Assembly: GCA_041300525.1 (NCBI GenBank) | Contig: JBGLNJ010000001.1 | Coordinates: 2,232,001 to 2,296,000, forward strand | Source of the DNA: JBGLNJ01 sp041300525 | Lineage (GTDB): Bacteria; Chloroflexota; Anaerolineae; Fen-1058 | Reading direction: 5' to 3' | DNA: 64,000 nt | Shown: piece by piece, positions 8,730-18,063 of the stretch | Position numbering within the stretch: the first letter of the stretch is position 1 | Layout of the letters: each line of letters opens with the position of its first letter | Notes under the pieces: model-generated | Told to the model about the DNA's origin: nothing | Seen by the model: the letters and a program-made list of their open reading frames with translations, nothing else | Databases searched by the model: none | Translations under genes and position numbers: made by a program

Positions 8730-8873
8730 TCAGTCCAGTTCAGGAACAGCCGCGACTTGGCCGGTAGCGGGATTGCGCCACTTGCGATGCGAGCCTTTGC
8801 CGCCGACGAGTTCGCGTCATCCTAGCTCGCGCAGGCGCTTGGCGATGTCTTGATTTTCGCAGCAGCGCAAAAT
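8730..8873 (-). pseudogene. HicA-type toxin remnant
   Basis: On the minus strand a frame reads D-I-A-K-R-L-R-E-L-G, a stop, then E-L-V-G-G-K-G-S-H-R-K-W-R-N-P. This matches the HicA mRNA-interferase core, where G-S-H carries the catalytic histidine. One in-frame stop replaces about one residue and the C-terminus is lost after V-P. No HicB partner is visible on either side. It lies in the spacer between the first proS and a lipoprotein gene, so it is a decayed toxin-antitoxin trace. The match is short, hence the moderate confidence. Confidence 0.5.
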
Positions 8874-8904
8874 TGAGAAGAAATCACACTGGAAGAGTTT
8901 CTTC

Positions 8905-10221
8905 ATGAAATCGAGAGCATGGACAAACGTTGTCTTGATGCTTTTCCTGCTTGGCTTGATGGGGGCTGCCTGCCAACCTGCACCCGCAGCCACACCTCCA
9001 TCAACACTTGTCATCACGTCTACTTTCACGCCCTCGCCCGCAGATACGCCGACGGGGGCTCCCACGCCACTGCTGACCGAGACGCCCGCTCCAGCGCCTA
9101 CTATTGTGCCGACAAAGGAGTCTGTCAAAAGTGGAACACCGTGGCAAGTCGTCAAGACCTTTTATACTTTTGACAAACCAGGGCAATTTGAGAACACGTC
9201 TTCGAACGCTCAACAGGATCTAGTCCAGGACGGGAAAGTCTTGGTCAACGATACTGCGCAGTTTGACTTTCAATTTGCTGGGCAACCTGGATACGGGAGT
9301 GGCATTTTCTTTGACAATGGCAAGCCCAAAGGAGCAGACCTGAGAAGCGTGGGTATGGTGTTTGAAAAGAGCGGCTGGACATTGCTCGCATTTCGTGGTC
9401 CAGACCGAATTCTCGAACAATCCATCCTGAACAAAGCAAGCGGCCTGGAACGGCTTGCTCTTCGACTTGCCAACGATGCGATAACAGTTACCCTTTCGGG
9501 AGGCGACGAAAAAGTGTTTCCCTTGCCTGGCCCGATTTGGACGGACGGATTAGTGTACGTCAAAATCCAGACCGCTTCCAATTCCGCCGTGACTGTCTCG
9601 GAACTGGCTCTTCTTGTGCCTCCCGCCAGCAAACTGGTCGAGGCTATGCTGACGCCCACTGCCGTCGCTCAAACCCCTCGTCCCAAAGCTACTGTTTCAA
9701 CTGCTGTTCCTGGTAAGCCAACACAACAAGCTTTTCCAACGGCACAAGATACAGGTTGTGGAAAAAGACCGATCGAATTTTGCCAAAGGACTCCCGGCAG
9801 AAAGGGCGGGCAACGACTTTGGGTTGATGCACAGGGTAACGAGACCGTCCAGACATGGGCAGTCACCATTGGCGACTTTGCATTCATCCGTTATGGCGAT
9901 TATGTATGGGACTACCACCCTCAATTGTGGGGAACAGTTGTTGATATACAGGGCAAGACTCTCTTTGTTGATTTCGGCAAATACGGTGTGCGGAGAGTTG
10001 TTATGCAGGAAGGAGTCGGCGCCAAGATGGCCCCGTATCGTAATGTATACGCTCATCCTACTAATTGGATCAAGGGTATACAGATGAACGACATTGAACG
10101 AGGAGATTACATTGACGTTGTCCTTGCAGAAAAGTTTGAAAACAGTAGCCAGGCAAGAGGTTTTGTGTCCAACAGCTTGCCTGATCCACTCAATGTGGTT
10201 GAGGTGACAATTCGTCAGTAA
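8905..10221 (+). CDS. Surface lipoprotein with Thr/Pro-rich linkers
   Basis: 438 residues. A signal peptide ends in a lipobox (L-M-G-A-A-C), so the protein is probably lipid-anchored outside the membrane. A Thr/Pro/Ala-rich linker (about 25-75) leads to a jelly-roll-like domain (about 80-235), then a second linker and a C-terminal domain with V-D-F-G-K-Y-G-V-R-R-V and three cysteines near residues 289-298. I do not recognise a family. Codon use is slightly more AT-rich than in the flanking proS genes, which may indicate later arrival between the two synthetases. Confidence 0.7.
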   Translation: MKSRAWTNVVLMLFLLGLMGAACQPAPAATPPSTLVITSTFTPSPADTPTGAPTPLLTETPAPAPTIVPTKESVKSGTPWQVVKTFYTFDKPGQFENTSSNAQQDLVQDGKVLVNDTAQFDFQFAGQPGYGSGIFFDNGKPKGADLRSVGMVFEKSGWTLLAFRGPDRILEQSILNKASGLERLALRLANDAITVTLSGGDEKVFPLPGPIWTDGLVYVKIQTASNSAVTVSELALLVPPASKLVEAMLTPTAVAQTPRPKATVSTAVPGKPTQQAFPTAQDTGCGKRPIEFCQRTPGRKGGQRLWVDAQGNETVQTWAVTIGDFAFIRYGDYVWDYHPQLWGTVVDIQGKTLFVDFGKYGVRRVVMQEGVGAKMAPYRNVYAHPTNWIKGIQMNDIERGDYIDVVLAEKFENSSQARGFVSNSLPDPLNVVEVTIRQ

Positions 10222-10249
10222 CAACGTCATAACCCCAGGAGAGACCCGA

Positions 10250-11695
10250 ATGGCCGACAAACTGACACCCCGCAGTCAGGACTTTAACGAGTGGTACAAC
10301 GACCTCGTCGTGCGCAGCGAGCTGGCCGATTACGCGCCCGTGCGCGGCTGCATGGTCGTCCGCCCCTACGGCACGGCGCTATGGGAGAACATCACGCAGG
10401 CGCTCGACAAGCGTTTCAAGGCCACCGGCCACCAGAACGCGCTCTTTCCCAGCCTCATCCCGATGAGCTTTTTGGAAAAGGAGCGGCATCACGTCGAAGG
10501 CTTTTCGCCGGAACTGGCGGTCGTCACGCACGGCGGCGGCGAAAAGTTGGAAGAGCCGCTCGTGGTGCGCCCCACGTCGGAGACCATCATCGGCCACATG
10601 ATGGCCCAGTGGATTCACTCCTGGCGCGATTTGCCGATGCTGCTCAACCAGTGGTGCGACGTGGTGCGCTGGGAGCTGCGCACCAAGCTCTTTATCCGCA
10701 CGCTCAACTTTTACTGGCAGGAAGGCCACACGGCGCACGCCACCGCGCAAGAGGCGCAGGAAGAGACGCTGCGGATGCTCGACGTGTACAATGATTTTGC
10801 CGTGGCCGAAGCCGCTGTGCCCGTCGTGCCGGGCCGCAAGAGCGACAGCGAAAAATTCGCCGGGGCCGAGGCCTCGTATAGCTTGGAGGCCATGATGGGC
10901 GACAAGAAGGCATTGCAGGCCGCCACTTCTCATTTCCTGGGCCAGAACTTTGGCAAGGCATTCGATATAAAGTATCTGGATAAGAACAACGAACTCAAGC
11001 ATTGCTGGACCACCTCGTGGGGACTTTCGACGCGCTTTATCGGCGCCATCATCATGACTCACGGCGATGACCAGGGCCTCGTCCTGCCGCCGAGACTCGC
11101 GCCCATCCAGGTGGTGATTGTGCCCATCTACAAGAGCGATGAGGAAAAAGGCAGGGTGCTGGCAGCGGCGACTCGCCTCAAGGCGATGCTGCAAGACGAA
11201 GTGCGCGTCAAGCTGGACGACCGCGAAGAGGTCTCGCCCGGCTACAAGTTCAACGATTGGGAACTGCGCGGCGTGCCGCTGCGGATCGAGATCGGCCCGA
11301 AGGATGTGGACAAGAATCAAGTCGTGCTGGCGCGGCGCGACACGCTTCGCGCGGGCAAGGCCGGCAAGTCATTCGTGTCGCAAGACGGGCTGGCGCTTTT
11401 GGATGGCGCGCGCGAGATGCTGGATACCATCCAGGCCGAACTGCACCGCCGCGCGCTCGCGTTCCGCGAGGACAACACGCACCGGCCCCGGACATACGAC
11501 GAGTTCCGGCAGGTGGTGGAAGAGGCTTGGGCGACGGCGTGGTGGTGCGGCGAGCGCGAGTGCGAGGCGCAAATCAAACAAGACACCAAAGCGACCACGC
11601 GCATTATCCCGATGGATCAGCCCGGCGGCGGCGGGGTGTGCATTCACTGCGGCAAACCGGCGAAGGAACAGGCGATTTTCGCCAGGGCGTACTGA
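10250..11695 (+). CDS. proS: Prolyl-tRNA synthetase, archaeal/eukaryotic type
   Basis: 481 residues without an INS editing insertion. The N-terminus (S-Q-D-F-N-E-W-Y-N-D-L-V) and R-P-T-S-E-T-I-I are signatures of the archaeal/eukaryotic-like ProRS class. The C-terminal zinc-binding extension is present, with C-G-E-R-E-C and C-I-H-C, and the protein ends in A-R-A-Y, the terminal Tyr characteristic of this class. AGGAGAGACCCGA precedes ATG 10250. The gene is intact and followed by a hairpin terminator. It duplicates the function of the bacterial-type enzyme at 6873. It may serve as resistant isoform, replacement in progress, or a non-editing partner. Confidence 0.95.
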   Translation: MADKLTPRSQDFNEWYNDLVVRSELADYAPVRGCMVVRPYGTALWENITQALDKRFKATGHQNALFPSLIPMSFLEKERHHVEGFSPELAVVTHGGGEKLEEPLVVRPTSETIIGHMMAQWIHSWRDLPMLLNQWCDVVRWELRTKLFIRTLNFYWQEGHTAHATAQEAQEETLRMLDVYNDFAVAEAAVPVVPGRKSDSEKFAGAEASYSLEAMMGDKKALQAATSHFLGQNFGKAFDIKYLDKNNELKHCWTTSWGLSTRFIGAIIMTHGDDQGLVLPPRLAPIQVVIVPIYKSDEEKGRVLAAATRLKAMLQDEVRVKLDDREEVSPGYKFNDWELRGVPLRIEIGPKDVDKNQVVLARRDTLRAGKAGKSFVSQDGLALLDGAREMLDTIQAELHRRALAFREDNTHRPRTYDEFRQVVEEAWATAWWCGERECEAQIKQDTKATTRIIPMDQPGGGGVCIHCGKPAKEQAIFARAY

Positions 11696-11715
11696 TACGC
11701 AGCAGACTATAAAAG

Positions 11716-11751
11716 TGAACCCCGGCCTTTCTCGACCGGGGGTTCATTTTT
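11716..11751 (+). terminator. Rho-independent terminator after second proS
   Basis: Stem TGAACCCCGG pairs with CCGGGGGTTCA (one bulged G) around a CTTTCTCGA loop and is followed by five T. It lies 20 bases after the stop codon. Confidence 0.85.
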
Positions 11752-11785
11752 ACGCTCCACTTTCCACGCTCTACGCTTTACGCTT
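11751..11785. repeat. Heptamer array TACGCTT
   Basis: Five units (TACGCTC, CACTTTC, CACGCTC, TACGCTT, TACGCTT) directly after the terminator T-run. The array forms the 3' end of the truncated M29 peptidase frame on the minus strand. Confidence 0.75.
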
Positions 11786-11977
11786 CCCGCCGCTCACCTT
11801 CGCTTCCGCTACGTCACCGTGGACGTGCGCCCCGGCCAATAACGCTTCCTTGTACACCGCCAGAGCGAGTTCCTTCGCCAGTGGTGCCGTCATCAAGCAA
11901 AACTCTTGGCCCGGCTGAAGGTCGAGCGCATACTTGACCAGCACTTGCGCCAGTTTGGTAACTCGAGGATCAGACAT
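11771..11977 (-). pseudogene. M29 aminopeptidase, N-terminal fragment
   Basis: The 68-residue frame begins M-S-D-P-R-V-T-K-L-A-Q-V-L-V and continues L-Q-P-G-Q-E-F, matching the N-terminus of M29 aminopeptidases (AmpS/AmpT), which are about 360-410 residues long and metal dependent. Homology runs to about residue 60 and then passes into the TACGCTT heptamer array. The catalytic metal ligands lie in the missing part. A proper AAGGAG ribosome site remains upstream. This is a truncated gene cut at a repeat. Confidence 0.7.
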
Positions 11978-12025
11978 TTGTATCTCCTTGGGATAGTCAG
12001 GCTGTTGTGTGATTCGACGCCCACG

Positions 12026-12877
12026 CTACGCAAACGACGACTTCTGATCTGATGCCGCGCCGCGCGCAAAGAACGTAAAAGGTATGAGGCAGAGCGTGGC
12101 CATGACGACGACCACGACAATGCCGCCCACGTCAATCGGCGCAGCGGCGTGGAGCGCCTGGAATATCATGAGGGGAACAAGCCCGATGGCTAACACGCCG
12201 TATTGGAGGAACAGCCCGGCGCCAGCCACGTACCCCAGCGTCTTGCGCCGCCACAGCAGCGCCCCGACGACGAGCAGCGCCGGGCACGCCACCACAAAGT
12301 CGTCAATCCAGAGCGCCAGCTCTTGCGCGTCTACCGGCGTCCGGTTGATGAGCGCGGTGACGATGAGGGCTACCTGCCGCACGACGATCAGGCTGGCGAG
12401 GCCCAGCAGGATGCCCCCGGTGGTTCTCGCCGGCACGACGCCGATGAGCCGTTGGCGTACCGCCTCGCCGTCAATGCTCGCCACGAGGCCGATCAACGTA
12501 TAGCCACTCAATGAGACGAGCAAAAGGTGCGGCAGGAACAGAACATTGAACGGCACACTGATGATGTACGGGATATAAACGTACAGCACATAGAAGAGTG
12601 CGCCCGGCCAGCAGAGCAGGCCGATCAGCTTGCCGCGTCGCGCCAGCCACAGCGAGCCGAGCAGGATCGGCAGTCCGACGACGAGATTGAGCGCGTCGGT
12701 GGAGACGAACGGCACAAGCAGTTTGTCCGTCGGATAGATGACGGCGCGGTACAGGATGCCGACGACGGACGCGACGGTCATGATGAGGGCGACGACGAGC
12801 GAAAGCGCATACGCCAGCGTGAGGTCGCGCTGGATGGGCAGACCGGCGGTATCCTTTCGCAGTATGTTCATTTTCAT
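12026..12877 (-). CDS. Multi-pass membrane protein, function unknown
   Basis: 283 residues with about eight predicted membrane helices and few charged residues. ATG 12877 was chosen over a longer frame because AAGGAG lies six bases upstream; the first residues M-K-M-N-I-L precede a cytoplasmic start. No motif, metal-binding residues or known transporter signature was recognised. It sits in a minus-strand run of membrane proteins with the gene at 12932 and the CPBP proteases. Confidence 0.65.
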   Translation of the reverse strand: MKMNILRKDTAGLPIQRDLTLAYALSLVVALIMTVASVVGILYRAVIYPTDKLLVPFVSTDALNLVVGLPILLGSLWLARRGKLIGLLCWPGALFYVLYVYIPYIISVPFNVLFLPHLLLVSLSGYTLIGLVASIDGEAVRQRLIGVVPARTTGGILLGLASLIVVRQVALIVTALINRTPVDAQELALWIDDFVVACPALLVVGALLWRRKTLGYVAGAGLFLQYGVLAIGLVPLMIFQALHAAAPIDVGGIVVVVVMATLCLIPFTFFARGAASDQKSSFA

Positions 12878-12931
12878 CCAACTCCTTGCCAGTAGGGCGC
12901 TCCGGTGTGAAAAGCCGTCCAACGCAACATT

Positions 12932-13456
12932 CTACGACCCAGTTGGCCGATGTGTTTTGGAGCCCGGCTTGAACACCATCATGCCGAGCGCGATCAAATA
13001 CCCCAGCAGCATGACGAGCGGAATGGGGCCAAGCGATTGTTGCCGGGAGAGGAAAAGATATCTCTGGTCATTCGTCAGCGGCATAGCCGGGTTGAATGAC
13101 AAGGCAAAGCGTATGTCCAGGCTCATGGTATACAGGTCTACCGGAAGCCAAACGTAGAACAAAAGAAAAGCAATCAGAAACCATCTGTCGTTTTTCAAGG
13201 TATACGGCCCCAGCAACCAAAAAGCAATCCCCGAAAAGAAAACCAGGGCGTAAGCCACAATCAGTAAAATAGACCCGCGCGACATTAGCAAGTAGCCGAA
13301 TCGCTCAATGGGCTCGTCGGTTATGCTCATGGTAGAGACACCCACCATGATCTGGTATGCAATTCCTCCCAGGAGGAGCGCTATGCCGAGGGCGAGAAAA
13401 TAAAGCGCTATTTTTGCTGGTTGGGTCATAGAGAGAATGTCGTTTTCGCTTTGCAT
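12932..13456 (-). CDS. Small membrane protein, four helices, function unknown
   Basis: 174 residues with four hydrophobic segments (about 15-40, 65-90, 95-120, 145-165) and a loop with D-L-Y-T-M-S-L-D between the third and fourth. ATG 13456 has AAAGGA eight bases upstream; a shorter start at the next Met is possible but has no ribosome site. The family is not recognised. Codon use is less GC-rich than in the housekeeping genes of this window, as in the two CPBP genes upstream. Confidence 0.6.
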   Translation of the reverse strand: MQSENDILSMTQPAKIALYFLALGIALLLGGIAYQIMVGVSTMSITDEPIERFGYLLMSRGSILLIVAYALVFFSGIAFWLLGPYTLKNDRWFLIAFLLFYVWLPVDLYTMSLDIRFALSFNPAMPLTNDQRYLFLSRQQSLGPIPLVMLLGYLIALGMMVFKPGSKTHRPTGS

Positions 13457-13493
13457 GCACTTGTCCTTTGGTCGCACAGTGGGGTAGGCGGCC

Positions 13494-14318
13494 TTACCCT
13501 TTGCGGGTTATTATCCCCACACCCCATATCACAGTAACAACTATTGCTGCAACAGTCCACAATAGAATCGAGCAGAGTTCTGCTCGCGGGGTTAGAGCGA
13601 CAAGTTCGCCAGTGAAATTGACCATGAAATGAAACAGCATTGCTGCCAGGGTGCTGCGGCGGGTGTTGTTGAAAACCCACGAGAACACTACAGTCAAAGG
13701 AATAATACCTATCATAAACAACCAGAACGACAGCGACCCTGCTCCTAGGTTGTACTGATAGCTATCCTTAATAAAGAATAAGGGCAAGTGCCACAATGAC
13801 CACACAATCCCTAGAATCAGGCTCGACACCAGCGCATTCCATCTTTCCTGTAAGCGATCTAGAACGTAACCGCGCCACCCAAACTCTTCCATGGGGCCGA
13901 TTAGGAAGATGCTGAGCGCAAAGGGAATGATGGTCCACGGTGCGGCAAATATCTGCAGGGCCGACTCTTCCCAGCCTGCTCCACTTCCGCCCGATAGAAT
14001 ATCAAAGACGACTGCGAGGGCGATGAGAACAGGCACGAAAAGAAAAATTGCGATATACCATCTGACACTGATTCTTCTAAAGTCAATGATGCGAAGCCAG
14101 TAATCGCGCCTGCCTTCTTTGCTGTGGGTGAGATAGGTGGCGGTGATACCGCCCACCATCGGGCCCAGCAAACCCAGAAGGCCCAGAAGGATGCCCCCTG
14201 TAGTCTTTAAGCTCAAGCCCAACAAGATGGCGAGTATCCAAAAGAGCCAACTCCAGCCGAACGCCAGACTAAAGAAAAACCATGGATGAGACAGCGGAGA
14301 TTTCGAAGGCGTGTTCAT
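13494..14318 (-). CDS. CPBP family intramembrane glutamic endopeptidase
   Basis: 274 residues, eight helices. It carries the CPBP (CAAX protease / bacteriocin-processing) motifs: Glu144-Glu145 with Arg149 in M-E-E-F-G-W-R-G-Y, His177 in W-S-L-W-H-L-P, and His230 in L-F-H-F-M-V-N. Such proteins cleave within the membrane; bacterial members are linked to bacteriocin immunity or processing. A second, different CPBP gene follows upstream at 14590, with a dead ketopantoate reductase fragment between them. The pair may have been acquired together. Confidence 0.85.
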   Translation of the reverse strand: MNTPSKSPLSHPWFFFSLAFGWSWLFWILAILLGLSLKTTGGILLGLLGLLGPMVGGITATYLTHSKEGRRDYWLRIIDFRRISVRWYIAIFLFVPVLIALAVVFDILSGGSGAGWEESALQIFAAPWTIIPFALSIFLIGPMEEFGWRGYVLDRLQERWNALVSSLILGIVWSLWHLPLFFIKDSYQYNLGAGSLSFWLFMIGIIPLTVVFSWVFNNTRRSTLAAMLFHFMVNFTGELVALTPRAELCSILLWTVAAIVVTVIWGVGIITRKG

Positions 14319-14362
14319 TTGTCAATTACTCCTCAAGATGCCAACTCTATGATTAGCCCTGG

Positions 14363-14494
14363 TCAGCGGGTTTTCCTAAAAAGTATGCAACAGCTCTGCC
14401 TTTTCTCAAAGTGCGTGACGTCAACACCTGCTTCAGACAGTGCCCAACCGTAAATGACGCCAATGATTCCCGTCCCGGCGATGAGCGTTTTCAT
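14363..14494 (-). pseudogene. Ketopantoate reductase (PanE/ApbA)-like N-terminal fragment
   Basis: A 43-codon frame starts M-K-T-L-I-A-G-T-G-I-I-G-V-I-Y-G and continues A-L-S-E-A-G-V-D-V-T, the N-terminal Rossmann beta-alpha-beta unit of ketopantoate reductases with the G-x-G-x-x-G loop. After about 33 residues the match is lost and the frame closes. Intact enzymes have about 300 residues. This is a leftover 5' end in the spacer between the two CPBP genes. Confidence 0.6.
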
Positions 14495-14589
14495 ACTCCA
14501 TCCAAAAATGGTAAAGTGATAGTGAATAAGAGCCTGTGTGCTATCCGAAGCGGCTCAACGGCAAGCGCATGTTGAGCCGTACCCCTGTA

Positions 14590-15411
14590 TTAATTCCCTA
14601 ACCCCAGCACTCCAGCAAGAATCCCCAATGCGCCCAGCCCATTGAAAATAAAATGGACAACTATCCCTGGTGTCGTATTTTTCAAGCGACAGACCATAAA
14701 CGCCAAGGCCAGTGTTACTGGCAACAAAGCGATAATATCCCACCATTTGAAGACGTGAAAACAAGCCCACAAAACTCCATGGACCACCCACGTCCATTTT
14801 CCAAACGCCAATTCTTGCCGGGGCAGGATATACCCGCGCCACCAAAATTCTTCGCCAATAATATTAAAGAACAATAGCACCCCAAATGCCGCCAAGGCCA
14901 TCCAATTTCCCTTCAATCCCCCAAACGCTTCATCCAACGCTAACAGGGGAGACACGGTACTTTGGGGATCAAGAAAAGCGGGTAAAGAAGCTGGCAGAGG
15001 CATTATACCCGTGGTAATTAATCCGCTTCCGACTTGCGAGGCCAAGCCAAATCCCAGCAGACTCAGCACCAATATGCCGACCACCCAGAGCCAACTCTTG
15101 CCATCCATCCGATACAAACGAAACCTAACTTTCAAGGCAGCCCAGGTCAACGGATTGCCTTCCCAACAATAAGCAACCAATGAAGCCATTAGCATGCCCG
15201 CCAGCGGGATACCGGCGCCTACAAAGTAAGCATAGAAGGGCGCCATTCCTCCAGCAATCAAAGTTGGCATCACCCAATGGAATCCCACCACCAAGGCAAA
15301 CGCGGGTAGACCAAAGAACAGCAATGAAAGCCATAGGGACATAGGCCGAGCCTTTGAGCTCGATGAGTATTCGCTGATATTGGTTATTTCTTCTTTTCCA
15401 GCCAGGTGCAT
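14590..15411 (-). CDS. CPBP family intramembrane endopeptidase, second copy
   Basis: 273 residues, mostly membrane helices. The CPBP motifs are complete: Glu187-Glu188 and Arg192 in G-E-E-F-W-W-R-G-Y, His219 in A-C-F-H-V-F-K, and His253 in V-V-H-F-I-F-N. Outside the motifs it shows little similarity to the CPBP protein at 13494, so this is not a recent duplication. It lies 15 bases downstream of the MFS exporter gene on the same strand and could be cotranscribed with it. Confidence 0.85.
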   Translation of the reverse strand: MHLAGKEEITNISEYSSSSKARPMSLWLSLLFFGLPAFALVVGFHWVMPTLIAGGMAPFYAYFVGAGIPLAGMLMASLVAYCWEGNPLTWAALKVRFRLYRMDGKSWLWVVGILVLSLLGFGLASQVGSGLITTGIMPLPASLPAFLDPQSTVSPLLALDEAFGGLKGNWMALAAFGVLLFFNIIGEEFWWRGYILPRQELAFGKWTWVVHGVLWACFHVFKWWDIIALLPVTLALAFMVCRLKNTTPGIVVHFIFNGLGALGILAGVLGLGN

Positions 15412-15426
15412 TTTCCTTTTATCTTG

Positions 15427-16692
15427 CTATTCGGCTGCGACGCTGATTGTGGGCCGCGGCGATGAAGCGGGAGCGGGTTCTTTCACCAGCACGCCAAACA
15501 TCACGCCCGCCAACACCACCAACGCGCCACACACCAGGTACACCATCGGAATGCCCACCAGCTCCGCCGCGCCCCCGGCGACGGCCATCGAAACGATGCC
15601 GGCGAGACTCCCAAACGTGCCGAACGCGCTCGACACGCGTCCGCGCGCATGATCGGGCGTGCTCTGCTGCATCAGTGTCGTCAGCGTCGCCTCCACGGGC
15701 GCCAGCGCCAGCCCCAGGACGAACGTAAAGCCCATGATGTAGACAAAGCTTGGCGCGATGCCGGTCAACGCCAGCATCAAGCCGATGATGACGAGGCTCG
15801 CCACGCCGATGCGGGTTTTGCTAAAGCGCGCGGCCAGCCAGCCCACGGTCAACGCGCCCAGCGCCATGCCCACACCCTGGAGCGAGTCTACGATCCCCAT
15901 GCCCTCCGGCCCCACGCCGTAATTCCGGCTGAGCAGCGGGACCCAGAGGACGTTGATCGCGCCGATGCCCAAATGCACCATGGACAGGCTCAACACCGTG
16001 CCGCGCAAGATCGGGTGGCCGAACAAAAAGCGCAGGCCGTCCGCCAACTCGCTCCACAATGCACGCACCGTCTGCTCTGAAGCGGCTCGGACTGGCGCGA
16101 CGACTGCGCCGATGCTCCAGATCGCCACGGCCGACACGAGGAATGAAGCCGAGTCCACCACGAACGCCACGCCCTCGCCGAACCAGGCGATCATGAATCC
16201 GGCCAGCGCCGGGCCAGCCAACAAAGACGCCGTCTCGGTCAACTGCGAAAGCCCATTCGCCGCCAACAACTCCTCATCGCTCACCAAAGCCGGAATCAGC
16301 GCCGCGCGCGCCGGGAAAAACAAGCGGCTGGCGATGGATATGCTAAAGCCGACCACGTACAGAATCCAGATCGTCTGCGCGCTCTGCACGAACAAGCCGC
16401 CCAACACCAGCAGGGCGCGCGCCAGATCAGTCACAATCATCACGCGCCGCCGATCCCAGCGGTCCACCAGCACGCCGGCCGGGATGCCAAACACCAGTTG
16501 CGGCAGCGCGAAACCCAGGATCATGGCCAGGCCAATCGCCGCCGTCGAGCCGGTGAGCCTGTTGATCAAAATCGGCATAGCCAGAAAGTAAAAGTAATCG
16601 CCGATGGCCGAGATGACTTGGCCGAGCCACAAGCGCAAAAAGCGCCCGTTGCGCAAAACCTGAACGAACCCCACACTCGTTTTTTGTTGCAT
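15427..16692 (-). CDS. MFS exporter (MFS_3 / EntS-like)
   Basis: 421 residues, twelve helices. Between helices 2 and 3 it has the MFS motif as G-V-L-V-D-R-W-D-R-R-R-V-M-I. The overall pattern resembles the MFS_3/EntS group that exports siderophores, macrolides or other drugs. A second MFS gene of the same group lies just upstream (16751-18061). The two may be a transporter pair for a compound handled by neighbouring enzymes, but no biosynthetic cluster is visible. Confidence 0.8.
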   Translation of the reverse strand: MQQKTSVGFVQVLRNGRFLRLWLGQVISAIGDYFYFLAMPILINRLTGSTAAIGLAMILGFALPQLVFGIPAGVLVDRWDRRRVMIVTDLARALLVLGGLFVQSAQTIWILYVVGFSISIASRLFFPARAALIPALVSDEELLAANGLSQLTETASLLAGPALAGFMIAWFGEGVAFVVDSASFLVSAVAIWSIGAVVAPVRAASEQTVRALWSELADGLRFLFGHPILRGTVLSLSMVHLGIGAINVLWVPLLSRNYGVGPEGMGIVDSLQGVGMALGALTVGWLAARFSKTRIGVASLVIIGLMLALTGIAPSFVYIMGFTFVLGLALAPVEATLTTLMQQSTPDHARGRVSSAFGTFGSLAGIVSMAVAGGAAELVGIPMVYLVCGALVVLAGVMFGVLVKEPAPASSPRPTISVAAE

Positions 16693-16750
16693 CGCTTACC
16701 CACTTGCCGGCTGCTCAAGATTCTATGCAGCCGGCGATTTGTCTCCACAA

Positions 16751-18061
16751 TTATTCCGCCTCAACTGCCACTTTGATTGGCGCACTGATCAAAGGATTTG
16801 CTGCAGGGCGCTCGCCGTTCGTGTCGTCCAGGTGCATCAGCGCGGGGATGAAGAAAGCGACCACGGCCATCAATACGCAGGCGGCGCCGGCCAGGACAAA
16901 CCAGAATTGAACTCCCAGTGCGTCTGCGACCGGCCCCGCGATGACCATGCCCAGCGGCGCCATCATTCCGCTAAAGCTCCCTACTAGCGTGAACACGCGC
17001 CCCTGCATCTCTGGCGCGACCTTGGCCTGCAACATTGCAAAGATCGGGCCGTTGACCAACACGTTCATAAAGCCCGTTACAAACATGCTGCCCAACGCCA
17101 GCCCAAACGCCGAGGATGGCGCCAGCCCGATGAGCAGAGTCCCGATCCCCTGCAAAACCAGGCCGATGAGCGAAGTCAGCATCTTGCGGCGGAAACCACC
17201 CCACACGCCGAGTGTCAATCCGCCGATTACGAGGCCGATACTCCAGGCAGACTCCATCCAGGCCAGTTGCAAGGCCTGACCGTGAAAGTGTTGGGTGACG
17301 AGGATCGGCATGAGCGCAAACGCGGGGTTGAACAAAAAGTTGAGCACTGCCGCTATCACGCCAAGCAGCGCCATCCCGGGCCAACTCCACACATAGCGGA
17401 AACCTTCGCGTACATCGCTCAAGACCAAAGCCAGCCCACTACTCGCCCCGGCAGCCGCTTCGTTCCGCTCGGGCTGCGGGATGCGCACAAACAAAAGTGG
17501 CGCGATAGCCAGCATGGCCGTGGCGACGTCAATCAGCAGGATGCCGTTCAGCGGCAAAACACTCAAAAGGAGGGCGCCCAATGGCGGGGCCACGATATTC
17601 AAGCCGCCTTGCATCGTCTGGTTGAGGCCGGCCACGCGCGACAGGTGTTGTTCGGGCACCATCAGTGAAGTTGAGGCCTGCATCGCAGGCCAGTGAAAGC
17701 TGCCGCCAATTGCGCGCAACGCCATGATGACGTACACGTGCCAGACTTGCATGGCCTCCATAGAATAGAGAATCGCCAGTCCCAAGGTTGCCAGCGCGAT
17801 AAAGCCGTCGGCCACGATCATGACCACGCGGCGGTTCCACCGATCTACCAGCGCGCCCGCAAACGGCCCCAGCACCACGCTGGGCAGAATCGCCGCCAGC
17901 GTAGCCATCGCCAACACAGTGGCCGAGCCGGTGGTCTGTGTGAGCCACCAGACCAGCGCGAACTGCACCAGCCCGCTGCCGATAAGAGAAAATGCCTGTC
18001 CCGTCCAGATCGTAAAGAATGGGACCATCCAGTTGGACGGTTGCAGCTTGGCTTGCTCCAT
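16751..18061 (-). CDS. MFS exporter (MFS_3 group), second gene
   Basis: 436 residues from ATG 18061, which is preceded by GGAG; an in-frame extension upstream lacks a ribosome site and runs into the neighbouring methyltransferase end. It carries the MFS loop motif as G-A-L-V-D-R-W-N-R-R-V-V-M-I and twelve helices. It shares group and motifs with the downstream MFS gene but is clearly divergent. Substrate unknown; multidrug or antibiotic efflux is the usual role in this group. Confidence 0.8.
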   Translation of the reverse strand: MEQAKLQPSNWMVPFFTIWTGQAFSLIGSGLVQFALVWWLTQTTGSATVLAMATLAAILPSVVLGPFAGALVDRWNRRVVMIVADGFIALATLGLAILYSMEAMQVWHVYVIMALRAIGGSFHWPAMQASTSLMVPEQHLSRVAGLNQTMQGGLNIVAPPLGALLLSVLPLNGILLIDVATAMLAIAPLLFVRIPQPERNEAAAGASSGLALVLSDVREGFRYVWSWPGMALLGVIAAVLNFLFNPAFALMPILVTQHFHGQALQLAWMESAWSIGLVIGGLTLGVWGGFRRKMLTSLIGLVLQGIGTLLIGLAPSSAFGLALGSMFVTGFMNVLVNGPIFAMLQAKVAPEMQGRVFTLVGSFSGMMAPLGMVIAGPVADALGVQFWFVLAGAACVLMAVVAFFIPALMHLDDTNGERPAANPLISAPIKVAVEAE

Positions 18062-18063
18062 GT

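Noticed and set aside
10379..11320. 313-codon minus-strand frame across the second proS
   Set aside because: Antisense shadow of an intact synthetase; no family features.
14320..14362. tRNA or other structured RNA genes in the spacers
   Set aside because: No cloverleaf with T-loop GTTCGA-type sequence was found in any spacer inspected; RNase P RNA is the only structured RNA recognised.
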